Assembly (NCBI GenBank): GCA_023447335.1 | Contig: JAEXOD010000183.1 | Coordinates: forward strand, 1-11,476 | Reading direction: 5' to 3' | Source: Bacteroidota bacterium | GTDB lineage: Bacteria > Bacteroidota > Ignavibacteria > Ignavibacteriales > Melioribacteraceae | Length of the DNA stretch: 11,476 nucleotides | Shown here: positions 1 through 7,367 of the stretch, in pieces | Layout: every line of letters starts with the position of its first letter | Numbering within the stretch: position 1 is the stretch's first letter | Notes under the pieces: model-generated | What the model was told of the DNA's origin: nothing | Seen by the model: the letters and a program-made list of their open reading frames with translations, nothing else | The model's database searches: none | Translations under genes and position numbers: made by a program

Positions 1-2
1 TG

Positions 3-1499
3 TATCCGAATATGATAATAGAAACAATAAATGTTTCAATGGCTGCTATAAACACTTATACTTTATTAGACTTACTACCGGGAATTATTGAACAAAAACC
101 TGACTTAGTATTATTTTATACGGGACATAACGAATATTACGGTGCTTTGGGAGTCGGTTCAACAGAATCACTGGGTGCTTATCGCGGAATTGTAAATTTA
201 ATGCTTAAGTTAAACAATTATAAAACTGTTGAGTTATTAAGGAACACGATTAAATATGTAGTTAGTTTATTTAGCGGAAACGAAGCTAATAAAGGGGGCA
301 CATTAATGGCTCGAATGGCTAAAGAGCAATATATCCCTTATAAATCATCTGTTTATGAATTGGGAGTAAAACAGTTTGAAGGTAATATGCGAGATATGTT
401 AAATTTACTTAAAGAAAACAATATTCCTGTAATTTTGGGAAATTTAACATCTAATTTGCGAGACCAAAAACCTTTTATAAGCGATGATAAAAATAGTGCC
501 TTAAATACATTTATTAAAGCTAATGAATTGCTTGAAAAAGGGGATAGTATAGAGGCGAAGAAGCTTTTTGTTAAAGCTAAAGATTTAGATTTATTACGTT
601 TTAGGGCTTCTGAGGACATAAACAATACCATCTTAAAGTTAGGAAAAGATTTTAATTATCCTGTTGTTAATGTAGATTCAGCTTTTTGTGCAATTAGCAG
701 GTTCGGAATAACGGGTGATGATTTAATGACGGATCACTTACACCCTACAGTTACAGGTTATAACTATTTAGGTAAACTTTTTTATGATCAAATGATAAAA
801 AGTAATTTATTGCCAAAAGAAAAACCTTTAATTTCTGACTTAAATAAACAAGATAATTTAACCGTTAACGGTTTGCTTTTTACAAAACTTGATTCCACTG
901 TGTCTAGGTACCGCATTACAATTTTAAAAGCAGACTGGCCTTACACCGATAAGCCCTTAACAACGGCACAAGTTGTTATGCAATTTGATGTTAAAGATTA
1001 CATTGATAGTTTATCTTTATATGTAATTGACGACAAACTTACTTGGGAAAATGCTCATAGAAAAGCCGCAACTTATTACTTAAACAAAGGAGATGTGAAC
1101 AACTTTAAGCAAGAGATGAACGCACTTATAGATATATTTCCGATAATAACCGAGTATTACTCGGTAGCTTATACTCAATTATTACAAGCAAAAGCATTTA
1201 ACGATTCTTATTATTATTTACAAAAAGAACATGAAATTACTCCTAATGCATTTAATACTAAATGGCTTGGAATTATTGATTTATCGCAAGATAGAGTTGA
1301 TAGCTCGATTAAATATCTAGAAGAAAGTCTGGGATTTAATTCATCTGATTTACAAGTTCTTTATAATATCTCGGGTGCTTATGCTAAAAAGAAACAATAT
1401 AACAAGGCATATAACTATATTAGCAAATGCGTAAGTATTAACCCAAATTTTCCCGGTGCACAAATCTTATATGGGCAGCTAAAACAATTGGTTAGATAA
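3..1499 (+). CDS. SGNH/GDSL-like hydrolase with C-terminal TPR repeats (5' truncated)
   Basis: The frame is open from the first complete codon, so the N-terminus, which should carry the GDS nucleophile block, lies outside the window and the ATG at 12 is probably internal. Numbering from that Met, GHNE (38-41) is the oxyanion block III and D241-x-x-H244 in DHLHP is the C-terminal catalytic Asp/His block of the SGNH fold. Between them, about residues 168-205 form a TPR-like helical insertion. Two TPRs follow at about 414-447 and 448-481. The family hydrolyses or transfers esters, but nothing visible identifies the substrate. Large SGNH-TPR proteins of this style are, to my knowledge, common in Ignavibacteria-type genomes. 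No convincing terminator follows. The fold call is firm; the function is open. Confidence 0.82.
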   Translation, partial: YPNMIIETINVSMAAINTYTLLDLLPGIIEQKPDLVLFYTGHNEYYGALGVGSTESLGAYRGIVNLMLKLNNYKTVELLRNTIKYVVSLFSGNEANKGGTLMARMAKEQYIPYKSSVYELGVKQFEGNMRDMLNLLKENNIPVILGNLTSNLRDQKPFISDDKNSALNTFIKANELLEKGDSIEAKKLFVKAKDLDLLRFRASEDINNTILKLGKDFNYPVVNVDSAFCAISRFGITGDDLMTDHLHPTVTGYNYLGKLFYDQMIKSNLLPKEKPLISDLNKQDNLTVNGLLFTKLDSTVSRYRITILKADWPYTDKPLTTAQVVMQFDVKDYIDSLSLYVIDDKLTWENAHRKAATYYLNKGDVNNFKQEMNALIDIFPIITEYYSVAYTQLLQAKAFNDSYYYLQKEHEITPNAFNTKWLGIIDLSQDRVDSSIKYLEESLGFNSSDLQVLYNISGAYAKKKQYNKAYNYISKCVSINPNFPGAQILYGQLKQLVR

Positions 1500-1571
1500 A
1501 ACGACATTAAATTGTATTTATTGATGATAATAACTTCCTAAAAGTTTATAACACTCTTGATTGTTTGTTCA

Positions 1572-1602
1572 TGTAAAATTATTAATTTACAATTATTAAT
1601 TT
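1572..1602. promoter_or_regulatory. Candidate operator: overlapping dyad and 12-bp direct repeat upstream of the AlbA_2 gene
   Basis: In the 120-nt gap before the AlbA_2 gene, TGTAAA (1572-1577) and TTTACA (1586-1591) form a dyad with an 8-nt centre. AATTATTAATTT occurs twice, at 1577-1588 and 1591-1602, giving a 14-bp period. The second copy ends 17 nt before the ATG at 1620, so a bound protein would cover the promoter or leader. Autoregulation by the downstream protein, which carries winged-helix modules, is possible but is only inference. The AT-only composition raises the probability of chance repeats. No Shine-Dalgarno is visible before the ATG. Confidence 0.3.
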
Positions 1603-1619
1603 TTCTTATATATTGTAGC

Positions 1620-3497
1620 ATGAAAATTATAGAAAAAATTAAAAGTCCTGAAGGAAGATATTTAGAATTTAAAGAAACAATACCCGAAAATGAGAGCATT
1701 GCCAAAACCGCAGTCGCTTTCAGCAACGACGGCGGGGGTGAAATTTTTTTGGGTATTAAAAATAATCCCCGAATTATTGCGGGAATTGACGAAAAAGATT
1801 TGTTTATGTTTGAAGAAAAAATAGCAAACATAATAAACGATAATTGTTCCCCTGCAATTTTAGTTGATATTGTTTCCGTAAAAGTTGATAACAAATATTT
1901 GCTTATCGTAAAAATTCCAAAAGGAGGAATTCCGCCGTATTACTTAAAAGCTTACGGAAAGGATAAGGGAACATATATTAGAGTAGGATCTTCAAACAGA
2001 TTGGCATCTTTAGAAATATTGCAAGAAATAGAAAGAAAAAAATTGAATATTTCTTTTGACTTTTTACCGGTTTACGATATTATTTCCGAAAAATTAGATC
2101 TAACTAGATTTTCAAAAATTTATTATCAAACAACCGGCAAAAATGTTAATAAAACTTCGTATGAAAAACTTGGCTTAATTAAAAAAGAAGGCGATAAGTA
2201 TTTTGCCACCAATGCGGGAATTCTATTTTCTGACAATGATATAAAGAAATCCGTTTTTCCTTATTCAAAAATTGAATGTGCAAGATTTAAAGGACAAAAA
2301 ACAGATATTATAATTGATTCCAAAACAATCGACGATTCTATTTGCTTACAGGCAGAAAAAGTTATTGATTTTATCGAAAGACATATAAACAAAGGTTCTA
2401 AAATTGGTAAAGTATACAGAGAAGAGAAATGGGAATATCCCATTTCCGCTATTAGAGAAATAATTATAAACGCAATAGTTCATAGAGATTATTCCCTAAC
2501 CGGTAAAGATATCAAGGTTGCTATTTTCGATGATATGCTAGAGATTACTTCTCCGGGGACAATACCACCAAGCATAGATTTAAATGATTTATCAACCGGG
2601 CAATCGGAAATCAGAAATAAAACAATTGCTCCGATCTTTAAAGAATTAAAACTCATTGAACAATGGGGTACAGGCTTTCAAAAACTTTTTGAATCTTTAA
2701 AGGAATACCCCAATTTGGAGGTTAAATTTAACCAGCCTGCTCTTTCCTTCCAAGTTCAATTAATCAAAAAAGTGACACAATCTCTTTATTTGCCTGAAGA
2801 AAAACAATATACGCTCAAACTTAAAGATGTTCAAAAAGCGAACGATTACTACTCAAGTAGTCCCCAAGATAGCCCACATGCGGCTCCGCATGTAGAGATA
2901 GATTTTGTAAGAGATAACCCTCAAATTAAAAAGATATTAGAGTATTGTTTGGCGCCAAGACTGAGAAGCGAAATACAATTATTTATAGGATTAAATGACA
3001 GAAAGTACTTCAGCAATAAATACATTAATCCATTAATATATTTTAACTTGGTTGAAATGACAATACCCGACAAGCCTAAAAGTCCTGACCAAAGATATAA
3101 AACAACTTTATTGGGAGAGCAGTTTTTAAGAAGCGAATCTCTTTATTTAACTGAAGAAAAACAATTTAAGCTAAACCTTAAAGATGTTCAAAAAGCGAAC
3201 GATTACCACTCAGGTAGTCCCCAAGGTAGCCCGCATGAGGCTCCACATGAGGGGAGAAATTTTGTAAGAGACACCCCTCAAGTTAAGAAAATATTGGAGT
3301 ATTGTTTAGTGCCAAGACTGAGAAGCGAGATACAATTATTTATCGGATTAAATGACAGAAAGTACTTTAGTAATAAATATATCAACCCATTAATAGATCT
3401 TAACCTGATCGAAATGACAATACCCGAAAAGCCTCAAAGCCCTAACCAAAGATATAAAACAACTTTATTGGGAGAGCAACTTTTAAGAGAAATTTAA
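1620..3497 (+). CDS. AlbA_2 (Schlafen-like) / HATPase_c_4 regulator with duplicated C-terminal winged-helix module
   Basis: The 625-residue product resembles the family often mislabelled RecG-like: putative transcriptional regulators or nucleic-acid-binding ATPases. The AlbA_2 domain spans about residues 10-130, with LEFK (15-18), SNDGGGEIFLGI (35-46) and YIRVGSSN (119-126). An ATPase-like domain (HATPase_c_4) covers about 250-380, with the N-box REIIINAIVHRDY (279-291, E280/N284), SPGTIPP (311-317) and WGTGF (349-353). Residues 388-506 and 507-625 are two copies of one linker-plus-winged-helix unit. Each ends in a PxKPxSPxQRYKTT motif typical of the C-terminal module of Fic and AlbA_2 proteins. 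The frame extends upstream to a TTG at 1557, but the extra 21 residues are hydrophobic and fit no domain, so I choose the ATG at 1620. Such genes often sit in accessory or defence regions, but no defence partner is visible here. Confidence 0.85.
   Translation: MKIIEKIKSPEGRYLEFKETIPENESIAKTAVAFSNDGGGEIFLGIKNNPRIIAGIDEKDLFMFEEKIANIINDNCSPAILVDIVSVKVDNKYLLIVKIPKGGIPPYYLKAYGKDKGTYIRVGSSNRLASLEILQEIERKKLNISFDFLPVYDIISEKLDLTRFSKIYYQTTGKNVNKTSYEKLGLIKKEGDKYFATNAGILFSDNDIKKSVFPYSKIECARFKGQKTDIIIDSKTIDDSICLQAEKVIDFIERHINKGSKIGKVYREEKWEYPISAIREIIINAIVHRDYSLTGKDIKVAIFDDMLEITSPGTIPPSIDLNDLSTGQSEIRNKTIAPIFKELKLIEQWGTGFQKLFESLKEYPNLEVKFNQPALSFQVQLIKKVTQSLYLPEEKQYTLKLKDVQKANDYYSSSPQDSPHAAPHVEIDFVRDNPQIKKILEYCLAPRLRSEIQLFIGLNDRKYFSNKYINPLIYFNLVEMTIPDKPKSPDQRYKTTLLGEQFLRSESLYLTEEKQFKLNLKDVQKANDYHSGSPQGSPHEAPHEGRNFVRDTPQVKKILEYCLVPRLRSEIQLFIGLNDRKYFSNKYINPLIDLNLIEMTIPEKPQSPNQRYKTTLLGEQLLREI
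2781..3494 (+). repeat. In-frame tandem duplication, 2 x 357 bp, inside the AlbA_2 gene
   Basis: Copy 1 is 2781-3137 and copy 2 is 3138-3494, directly abutting and each exactly 119 codons. The second copy ends at the last sense codon. My hand alignment finds about 24 differences in 119 residues, roughly 80% identity, without gaps. The winged-helix core from PRLRSEIQLF to NPLI is identical in the two copies. Most changes fall in the linker, where SPQDSPHAAPH in copy 1 becomes SPQGSPHEAPH in copy 2. The pattern points to an internal duplication followed by purifying selection on the helix core. Confidence 0.95.
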
Positions 3498-3566
3498 TAG
3501 ACTTAAATTTCTTTATTTAGCAGTCATCGGAATTAACAAAAAAAGTTGGAAGGGCTACAAGTCATT

Positions 3567-3601
3567 TTTTACCATTAGAATATAATTTTAGATTGGTAAA
3601 A
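3567..3601. repeat. Inverted repeat TTTTACCA-N19-TGGTAAAA
   Basis: Two perfect 8-bp arms (3567-3574 and 3594-3601) lie in the 274-nt gap between the AlbA_2 gene and the ppiD-like gene, 70 nt after the former's stop. The 19-nt loop is long for a terminator and no T-tract follows, so an operator or a chance dyad is more likely than a transcription stop. Confidence 0.4.
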
Positions 3602-3640
3602 CAAATTCTTTTAGCATTAATTAATTAGTCTTAATCTAAT

Positions 3641-3683
3641 TTTTAAAATATTGCTATATATAATATATATATTTTAAAATATT
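3641..3683. promoter_or_regulatory. AT-only region with 12-bp direct repeat upstream of the ppiD-like gene
   Basis: TTTTAAAATATT occurs at 3641-3652 and 3672-3683, a 31-bp spacing, flanking an alternating TA tract. This is the most easily melted stretch before the ppiD-like gene and probably holds its promoter or an UP-like element. I cannot assign -35/-10 or Bacteroidota-type boxes with confidence. Confidence 0.3.
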
Positions 3684-3756
3684 AATTGCTTTTAATAATA
3701 AATGTACGTAAATTTAAAGTTTGAAACTTTTAACAACTAAGTGAAAATAGTATGAT

Positions 3757-3761
3757 GGAGG
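3757..3761 (+). promoter_or_regulatory. Shine-Dalgarno GGAGG deciding the ppiD-like start
   Basis: GGAGG lies 10 nt before the ATG at 3772. The in-frame ATGs at 3778 and 3781 would be 16 and 19 nt away, so 3772 is preferred. Confidence 0.75.
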
Positions 3762-3771
3762 AAAAAAGCCT

Positions 3772-5865
3772 ATGGGTATGATGGCTCGTATGCGAAATCT
3801 GGCTCCCTGGTTTATTATATCGGTAGGAGGAATATTTATTTTATACATGGCTTTAATGGATACAAAAGTCATGGAAATTTTTGGTGCAAGCACTAATAAT
3901 GTCGGCTCTGTAAATGGTAGAGAAATAACCAATCAAGAATATGCAGCCGCAATTGAAAGATACCGCGAAAATCAGCAGCGCCAAGGTATGCAAATTGACG
4001 ACAACCAAATGGAGTCCATCAGAGAACAAACATGGGAAGCGTTAGTTACACAAATTTTATTAGAGCAAAAAATCGAAGAGTTTGGAATTAAAGTAACAGA
4101 TCAAGAAATTGTTGACGTTGTAACCGGACCAAATCCTCCGCAATTTTTAACTCAATATTTTACTGATTCTTTGGGACGTTTTAATCGTGAAGCTTATGAT
4201 GCTGCTATTAGAGATAGAAGAAACAGCTCTGCAATGGTACAAGCTGAAGATGTTTTACGTCAACAACTTTTGCAAGAAAAACTGCAAAATTACGTTCTCG
4301 GAACCATTAATGTTAGCGAAAATGAAATTAGACGTCAATTCGCCGATCAAAATATTAACATTACAGCAGATTACGCATTTGTTGATATCGGAAAGATGAC
4401 TGATAAAGACGTAAAGTATAACGATTCTGATTTGAAAGCTTATTACGATAAACATTTGAAAGAATACAAAGTTGAAGCTCAACGTAAAATAAAATATGTT
4501 TTATTTAGAATTGCTCCTTCTAAGGATGATACAAATGCGGTAGTAAAAAACTTACAAGTAATTTTGAAAAAAGCTACCGAAGAAGCAATTCCTTTCAAAC
4601 AGCTTGTTCAAGATTATTCTACTCAACCTTATAAAGTTGATACAACAAACATTTCAATGTTGCCTCCTAATGTAATATCTGCATTAGCAAAAGCTTCTGC
4701 AGGACAAATTGTCGGTCCTATTGCTTCTTGGGAAGGATTTGTTTTATACAACGTAGTTGCAAAACTGTCCGAAAGTCAAAGAAGTGCTGTTAAAGCATCT
4801 CATATATTAATTGCAACTGATCCGGCAAATGGTGGTGAAGAAGCTGCATTAAAAACAGCTACAGAAGTTTATGATCGCTTGATGAAAGGTGAAGATTTTG
4901 GTAAACTTGCTCGTGAATTCTCTAAAGATCATAATAGTGCTCAAAACGGCGGTGATTTAGGATGGTTCGGAAGACAAAGAATGGTTAAAGAATTTGAAGA
5001 TGCTTGTTTTAACGGTGCTCTTAATCAAATTCAAAAACCTGTAAAAACATCTTATGGTTACCATATTATAAAAGTTACAGATGCTTCAAACGATAAATTA
5101 GTTATTGAAAAACTTGTTAACAAAATTGAAACTTCAGCATCAACAATGGACAGAATTTACAACGATGCAAACGACTTTTCTTATATTGCTAACGAAAACG
5201 GTTTCGAAAAAGAAGCAAAAATGTTAAAATACAAAGTAATTGAAAGTGGCGCTTTTACAGAAGAAGCCGGTGTAATTCCCGGTTTAGGATTGAATCGTTC
5301 TCTTACTAAATTTGTTTTTAACGGTAGCATCGGTGATATTAGCGAAGTTTATAAAGTTCCTTCAGGTTATGTAGTTTGTACTATCATTTCTGATGAAAAA
5401 GCCGGCTTTAGACCTTTCGAAGAATTGAAAGAAACTATTAAAAGTCAAGTTATCCGTGAAAAGAAAGTTGAAAAAGCTATGCAGATAGCTGCAGACCTTA
5501 AAAAGAAAATTGGCGGAGACTTAAATTCTGCTTATAATTACTATCCTCAAGTTACTGTTGCTTTGGGTGTTACTTTTACACCGGGCGGAACCATCCCTTC
5601 TATCGGACGTGAATTCGGTTTACTAAACTATGGCGAAACAGGGAAAATAGGTGTTATTTCAGATCCCGTAAAAGGTACTCGCGGTGCATTTTTGGTTAAA
5701 TTAACCAACCGAACACAATTTGACGAAAACGCTTATGCAGTTCAAAGAAATATTATTCGTGATAATTTAATTCAGTTCCGCAAACAACGCTTAGTTTCGG
5801 AATGGATGCAAAAAATTCGCAAAGAAGCAGATATAGAAGATAATAGATATAAGTTCTATAGATAA
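3772..5865 (+). CDS. ppiD: PpiD/SurA-like membrane-anchored peptidyl-prolyl cis-trans isomerase
   Basis: The 697-residue product is a parvulin-type foldase anchored in the inner membrane, with the bulk in the periplasm, where it should assist folding of exported proteins. A short basic N-terminus (MARMR) precedes one transmembrane helix at about 12-29. A SurA_N-type chaperone region follows from about 42 to 190, including VNGREITNQEY. A canonical PPIC rotamase domain spans 342-437, with ASHILI (342-347), GGDLGWFG (393-400) and the closing YGYHIIKV (428-435). Parvulin-like but degenerate segments flank it: 236-332 lacks the GGDLG motif, and about 495-545 keeps only the GYVV-type strand. The anchor plus SurA_N plus PPIC layout is that of PpiD (E. 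coli about 620 residues), so the symbol rests on architecture. The gene is monocistronic and ends 16 nt before a strong hairpin terminator. Confidence 0.88.
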   Translation: MGMMARMRNLAPWFIISVGGIFILYMALMDTKVMEIFGASTNNVGSVNGREITNQEYAAAIERYRENQQRQGMQIDDNQMESIREQTWEALVTQILLEQKIEEFGIKVTDQEIVDVVTGPNPPQFLTQYFTDSLGRFNREAYDAAIRDRRNSSAMVQAEDVLRQQLLQEKLQNYVLGTINVSENEIRRQFADQNINITADYAFVDIGKMTDKDVKYNDSDLKAYYDKHLKEYKVEAQRKIKYVLFRIAPSKDDTNAVVKNLQVILKKATEEAIPFKQLVQDYSTQPYKVDTTNISMLPPNVISALAKASAGQIVGPIASWEGFVLYNVVAKLSESQRSAVKASHILIATDPANGGEEAALKTATEVYDRLMKGEDFGKLAREFSKDHNSAQNGGDLGWFGRQRMVKEFEDACFNGALNQIQKPVKTSYGYHIIKVTDASNDKLVIEKLVNKIETSASTMDRIYNDANDFSYIANENGFEKEAKMLKYKVIESGAFTEEAGVIPGLGLNRSLTKFVFNGSIGDISEVYKVPSGYVVCTIISDEKAGFRPFEELKETIKSQVIREKKVEKAMQIAADLKKKIGGDLNSAYNYYPQVTVALGVTFTPGGTIPSIGREFGLLNYGETGKIGVISDPVKGTRGAFLVKLTNRTQFDENAYAVQRNIIRDNLIQFRKQRLVSEWMQKIRKEADIEDNRYKFYR

Positions 5866-5881
5866 ATTTAGATTACACAAC

Positions 5882-5916
5882 AAAAAAAAGCACTCATAAT
5901 TTGAGTGCTTTTTTTG
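5882..5916. terminator. Bidirectional rho-independent terminator between convergent genes
   Basis: AGCACTCA (5889-5896) pairs perfectly with TGAGTGCT (5902-5909) around a 5-nt loop. The stem is flanked by an A-tract (5882-5888) and a T-tract (5909-5915), so it can terminate in both orientations. It lies 16 nt after the ppiD-like stop and about 70 nt after the stop of the minus-strand aldehyde dehydrogenase. Confidence 0.92.
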
Positions 5917-5986
5917 TTTTAAATCGAATTTTTATTGCTTAGAATTATTATTTTAATATTTCGTTAATAATTTTCCATTCAACAAA

Positions 5987-7354
5987 TTATACATTGATAT
6001 ATACTGTTTTTATATTAACGAACTCTTTAATACCGTAGTGTGATAATTCTCTACCGTAGCCGGATACACCTACACCGCCAAAGGGCAATCGAGGATCACT
6101 TTTTACTAGTTCGTTTACAAAAACATTGCCGGAATTAATTTTTTGCACTAATAACTTTGCCTTATCGATATTATTTGTCCATAAAGAAGCTCCTAAACCA
6201 AACTCGGTATCGTTAGCAACTTTAATCGCTTCTTTTTCGTCTTTAACTTTAATAACTGCGGCAACAGGTCCAAAAACTTCTTGGTTATATGCAGGCATCC
6301 CTTTTTTAACATTTGCCAAAATAGTAGGCTCATAAAAATATCCCACACCGTCAATTTTTTTACCGCCAAACAAAACGGTAGCTCCTAGCTTAACAGATTC
6401 TGATACTTGAAATTCAATTTCTTCTAAAGCCTCTTTCCGCACCAAAGGACCTAAGTCGGTATCCGGATCAATAGGATTACCAACTTTAACTATTTTCATG
6501 TTTTCTACAAATAAATCGACAAATTTTTCATAAACTTTATCAACAACAATAAAGCGTTTAGCAGCAATACAACTTTGGCCGTTTGCCAACAACCTTGCAG
6601 TTATCGCAGTTTTTGCGGCTTTTTCCAAATCTGCATCTTCTAAAATTATAAACGGATCACTTCCTCCCAACTCAAGAACTGTTTTCTTAATACAACTGCC
6701 GGCAATAGAGGCAATTGATTTTCCGGCGGGTTCGCTTCCTGTTAATGTTGCCGCTTTAACTAGTGGATTACGAATAACTAATTCCACTTGTGAGCTTGAT
6801 ATTAATAATGAATTAAAACAAAATTTAGGAAATCCAGCCAACTCAAAAATATGTTGGATTAACAAAGAACATCCCGGAACGTTTGATGCATGTTTTAACA
6901 AACAAACATTTCCCGCCATAAGTGCAGGTGCTGCAAATCGGAATACTTGCCAAAACGGGAAATTCCATGGCATAACCGCTAAAACAATTCCTATAGGATC
7001 AAATCGAACATAACTTTCCGAGGCTTCCGTTTTAATTACTTCTTCTGCCAAAATTGATTCTGCATTATTGGCATAGTACTCGCATACCCAGGCACACTTT
7101 TCAACCTCAGATATTGATTGTTTAATTGGTTTTCCCATCTCAGAGGTAATAAGCTTGCCATAACACTCTTTATTGTTCCTTAACAATTGAGCTACTTTTA
7201 ATAGATATTCACTCCTTTTTTTTATCGGAGTATCTTTAAATTTTTGCCATGTTTTGTGCGAATTCTCAATAATTTGTGATACTATTTTATCGGAGTCAAT
7301 TTCGTACTCGGCAATTGCTTCTTGAGTTGCAGGATTAATCGATTTCATTTTCAT
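5987..7354 (-). CDS. Aldehyde dehydrogenase, GabD1/Sad (YneI)-like succinate-semialdehyde dehydrogenase
   Basis: The 455-residue product belongs to the NAD(P)-dependent aldehyde dehydrogenase superfamily and oxidises an aldehyde to its acid in the cytosol. From the ATG at 7354 the key residues are N131 in MPWNFPFW (oxyanion hole), K154 in LLKHAS (cofactor), E228 in LELGG (general base) and catalytic C262 in GQSCIAAKRF. The GQSCIAAKRF motif and the compact length near 455 are those of GabD1/Sad enzymes, which act on succinate semialdehyde, but other short aldehydes cannot be excluded. The frame extends to a GTG at 7363, but AGGAG overlaps that GTG and lies 8 nt before the ATG at 7354, so I choose the ATG. 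It is the second gene of an operon, 11 nt after the methyltransferase stop. No GABA transaminase is nearby. Confidence 0.9.
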   Translation of the reverse strand: MKMKSINPATQEAIAEYEIDSDKIVSQIIENSHKTWQKFKDTPIKKRSEYLLKVAQLLRNNKECYGKLITSEMGKPIKQSISEVEKCAWVCEYYANNAESILAEEVIKTEASESYVRFDPIGIVLAVMPWNFPFWQVFRFAAPALMAGNVCLLKHASNVPGCSLLIQHIFELAGFPKFCFNSLLISSSQVELVIRNPLVKAATLTGSEPAGKSIASIAGSCIKKTVLELGGSDPFIILEDADLEKAAKTAITARLLANGQSCIAAKRFIVVDKVYEKFVDLFVENMKIVKVGNPIDPDTDLGPLVRKEALEEIEFQVSESVKLGATVLFGGKKIDGVGYFYEPTILANVKKGMPAYNQEVFGPVAAVIKVKDEKEAIKVANDTEFGLGASLWTNNIDKAKLLVQKINSGNVFVNELVKSDPRLPFGGVGVSGYGRELSHYGIKEFVNIKTVYINV

Positions 7355-7362
7355 TTCTGTCA

Positions 7363-7367
7363 CTCCT
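7363..7367 (-). promoter_or_regulatory. Shine-Dalgarno AGGAG overlapping the methyltransferase stop
   Basis: On the minus strand the sequence reads TAGGAGTGACAGAAATG. The methyltransferase stop TAG shares bases with AGGAG, and the spacing to the dehydrogenase ATG at 7354 is 8 nt. This implies translational coupling and rules against the GTG at 7363 as start. Confidence 0.8.

Noticed and set aside
353..631. Minus-strand open frame inside the SGNH-hydrolase gene
   Set aside because: It lies fully opposite a well-supported coding frame and has no recognisable motif or ribosome binding site.
1526..1545. Weak hairpin AACTT-N5-AAGTT after the SGNH-hydrolase gene
   Set aside because: A 5-bp, mostly A/T stem without a following T-tract is not enough to call a terminator.
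1557..1619. 21-residue N-terminal extension of the AlbA_2 protein from a TTG
   Set aside because: The extension is hydrophobic, has no family counterpart and would overlap the candidate operator. The ATG at 1620 begins directly at the domain.
1538..1894. Minus-strand open frame over the AlbA_2 gene start
   Set aside because: It is antisense to the AlbA_2 domain. The translation is a low-complexity Ser/Ile/Phe mirror of an AT-rich gene.
3714..3932. Minus-strand open frame over the ppiD-like start
   Set aside because: It is antisense to the transmembrane segment, and its hydrophobicity is only a mirror of that helix.
4187..4482. Two short frames inside the ppiD-like gene
   Set aside because: Both are shadows of the continuous foldase frame with no independent start signal.
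6126..6335. Plus-strand frame opposite the aldehyde dehydrogenase
   Set aside because: The dehydrogenase motifs are unambiguous on the minus strand, and the plus frame has no motif.
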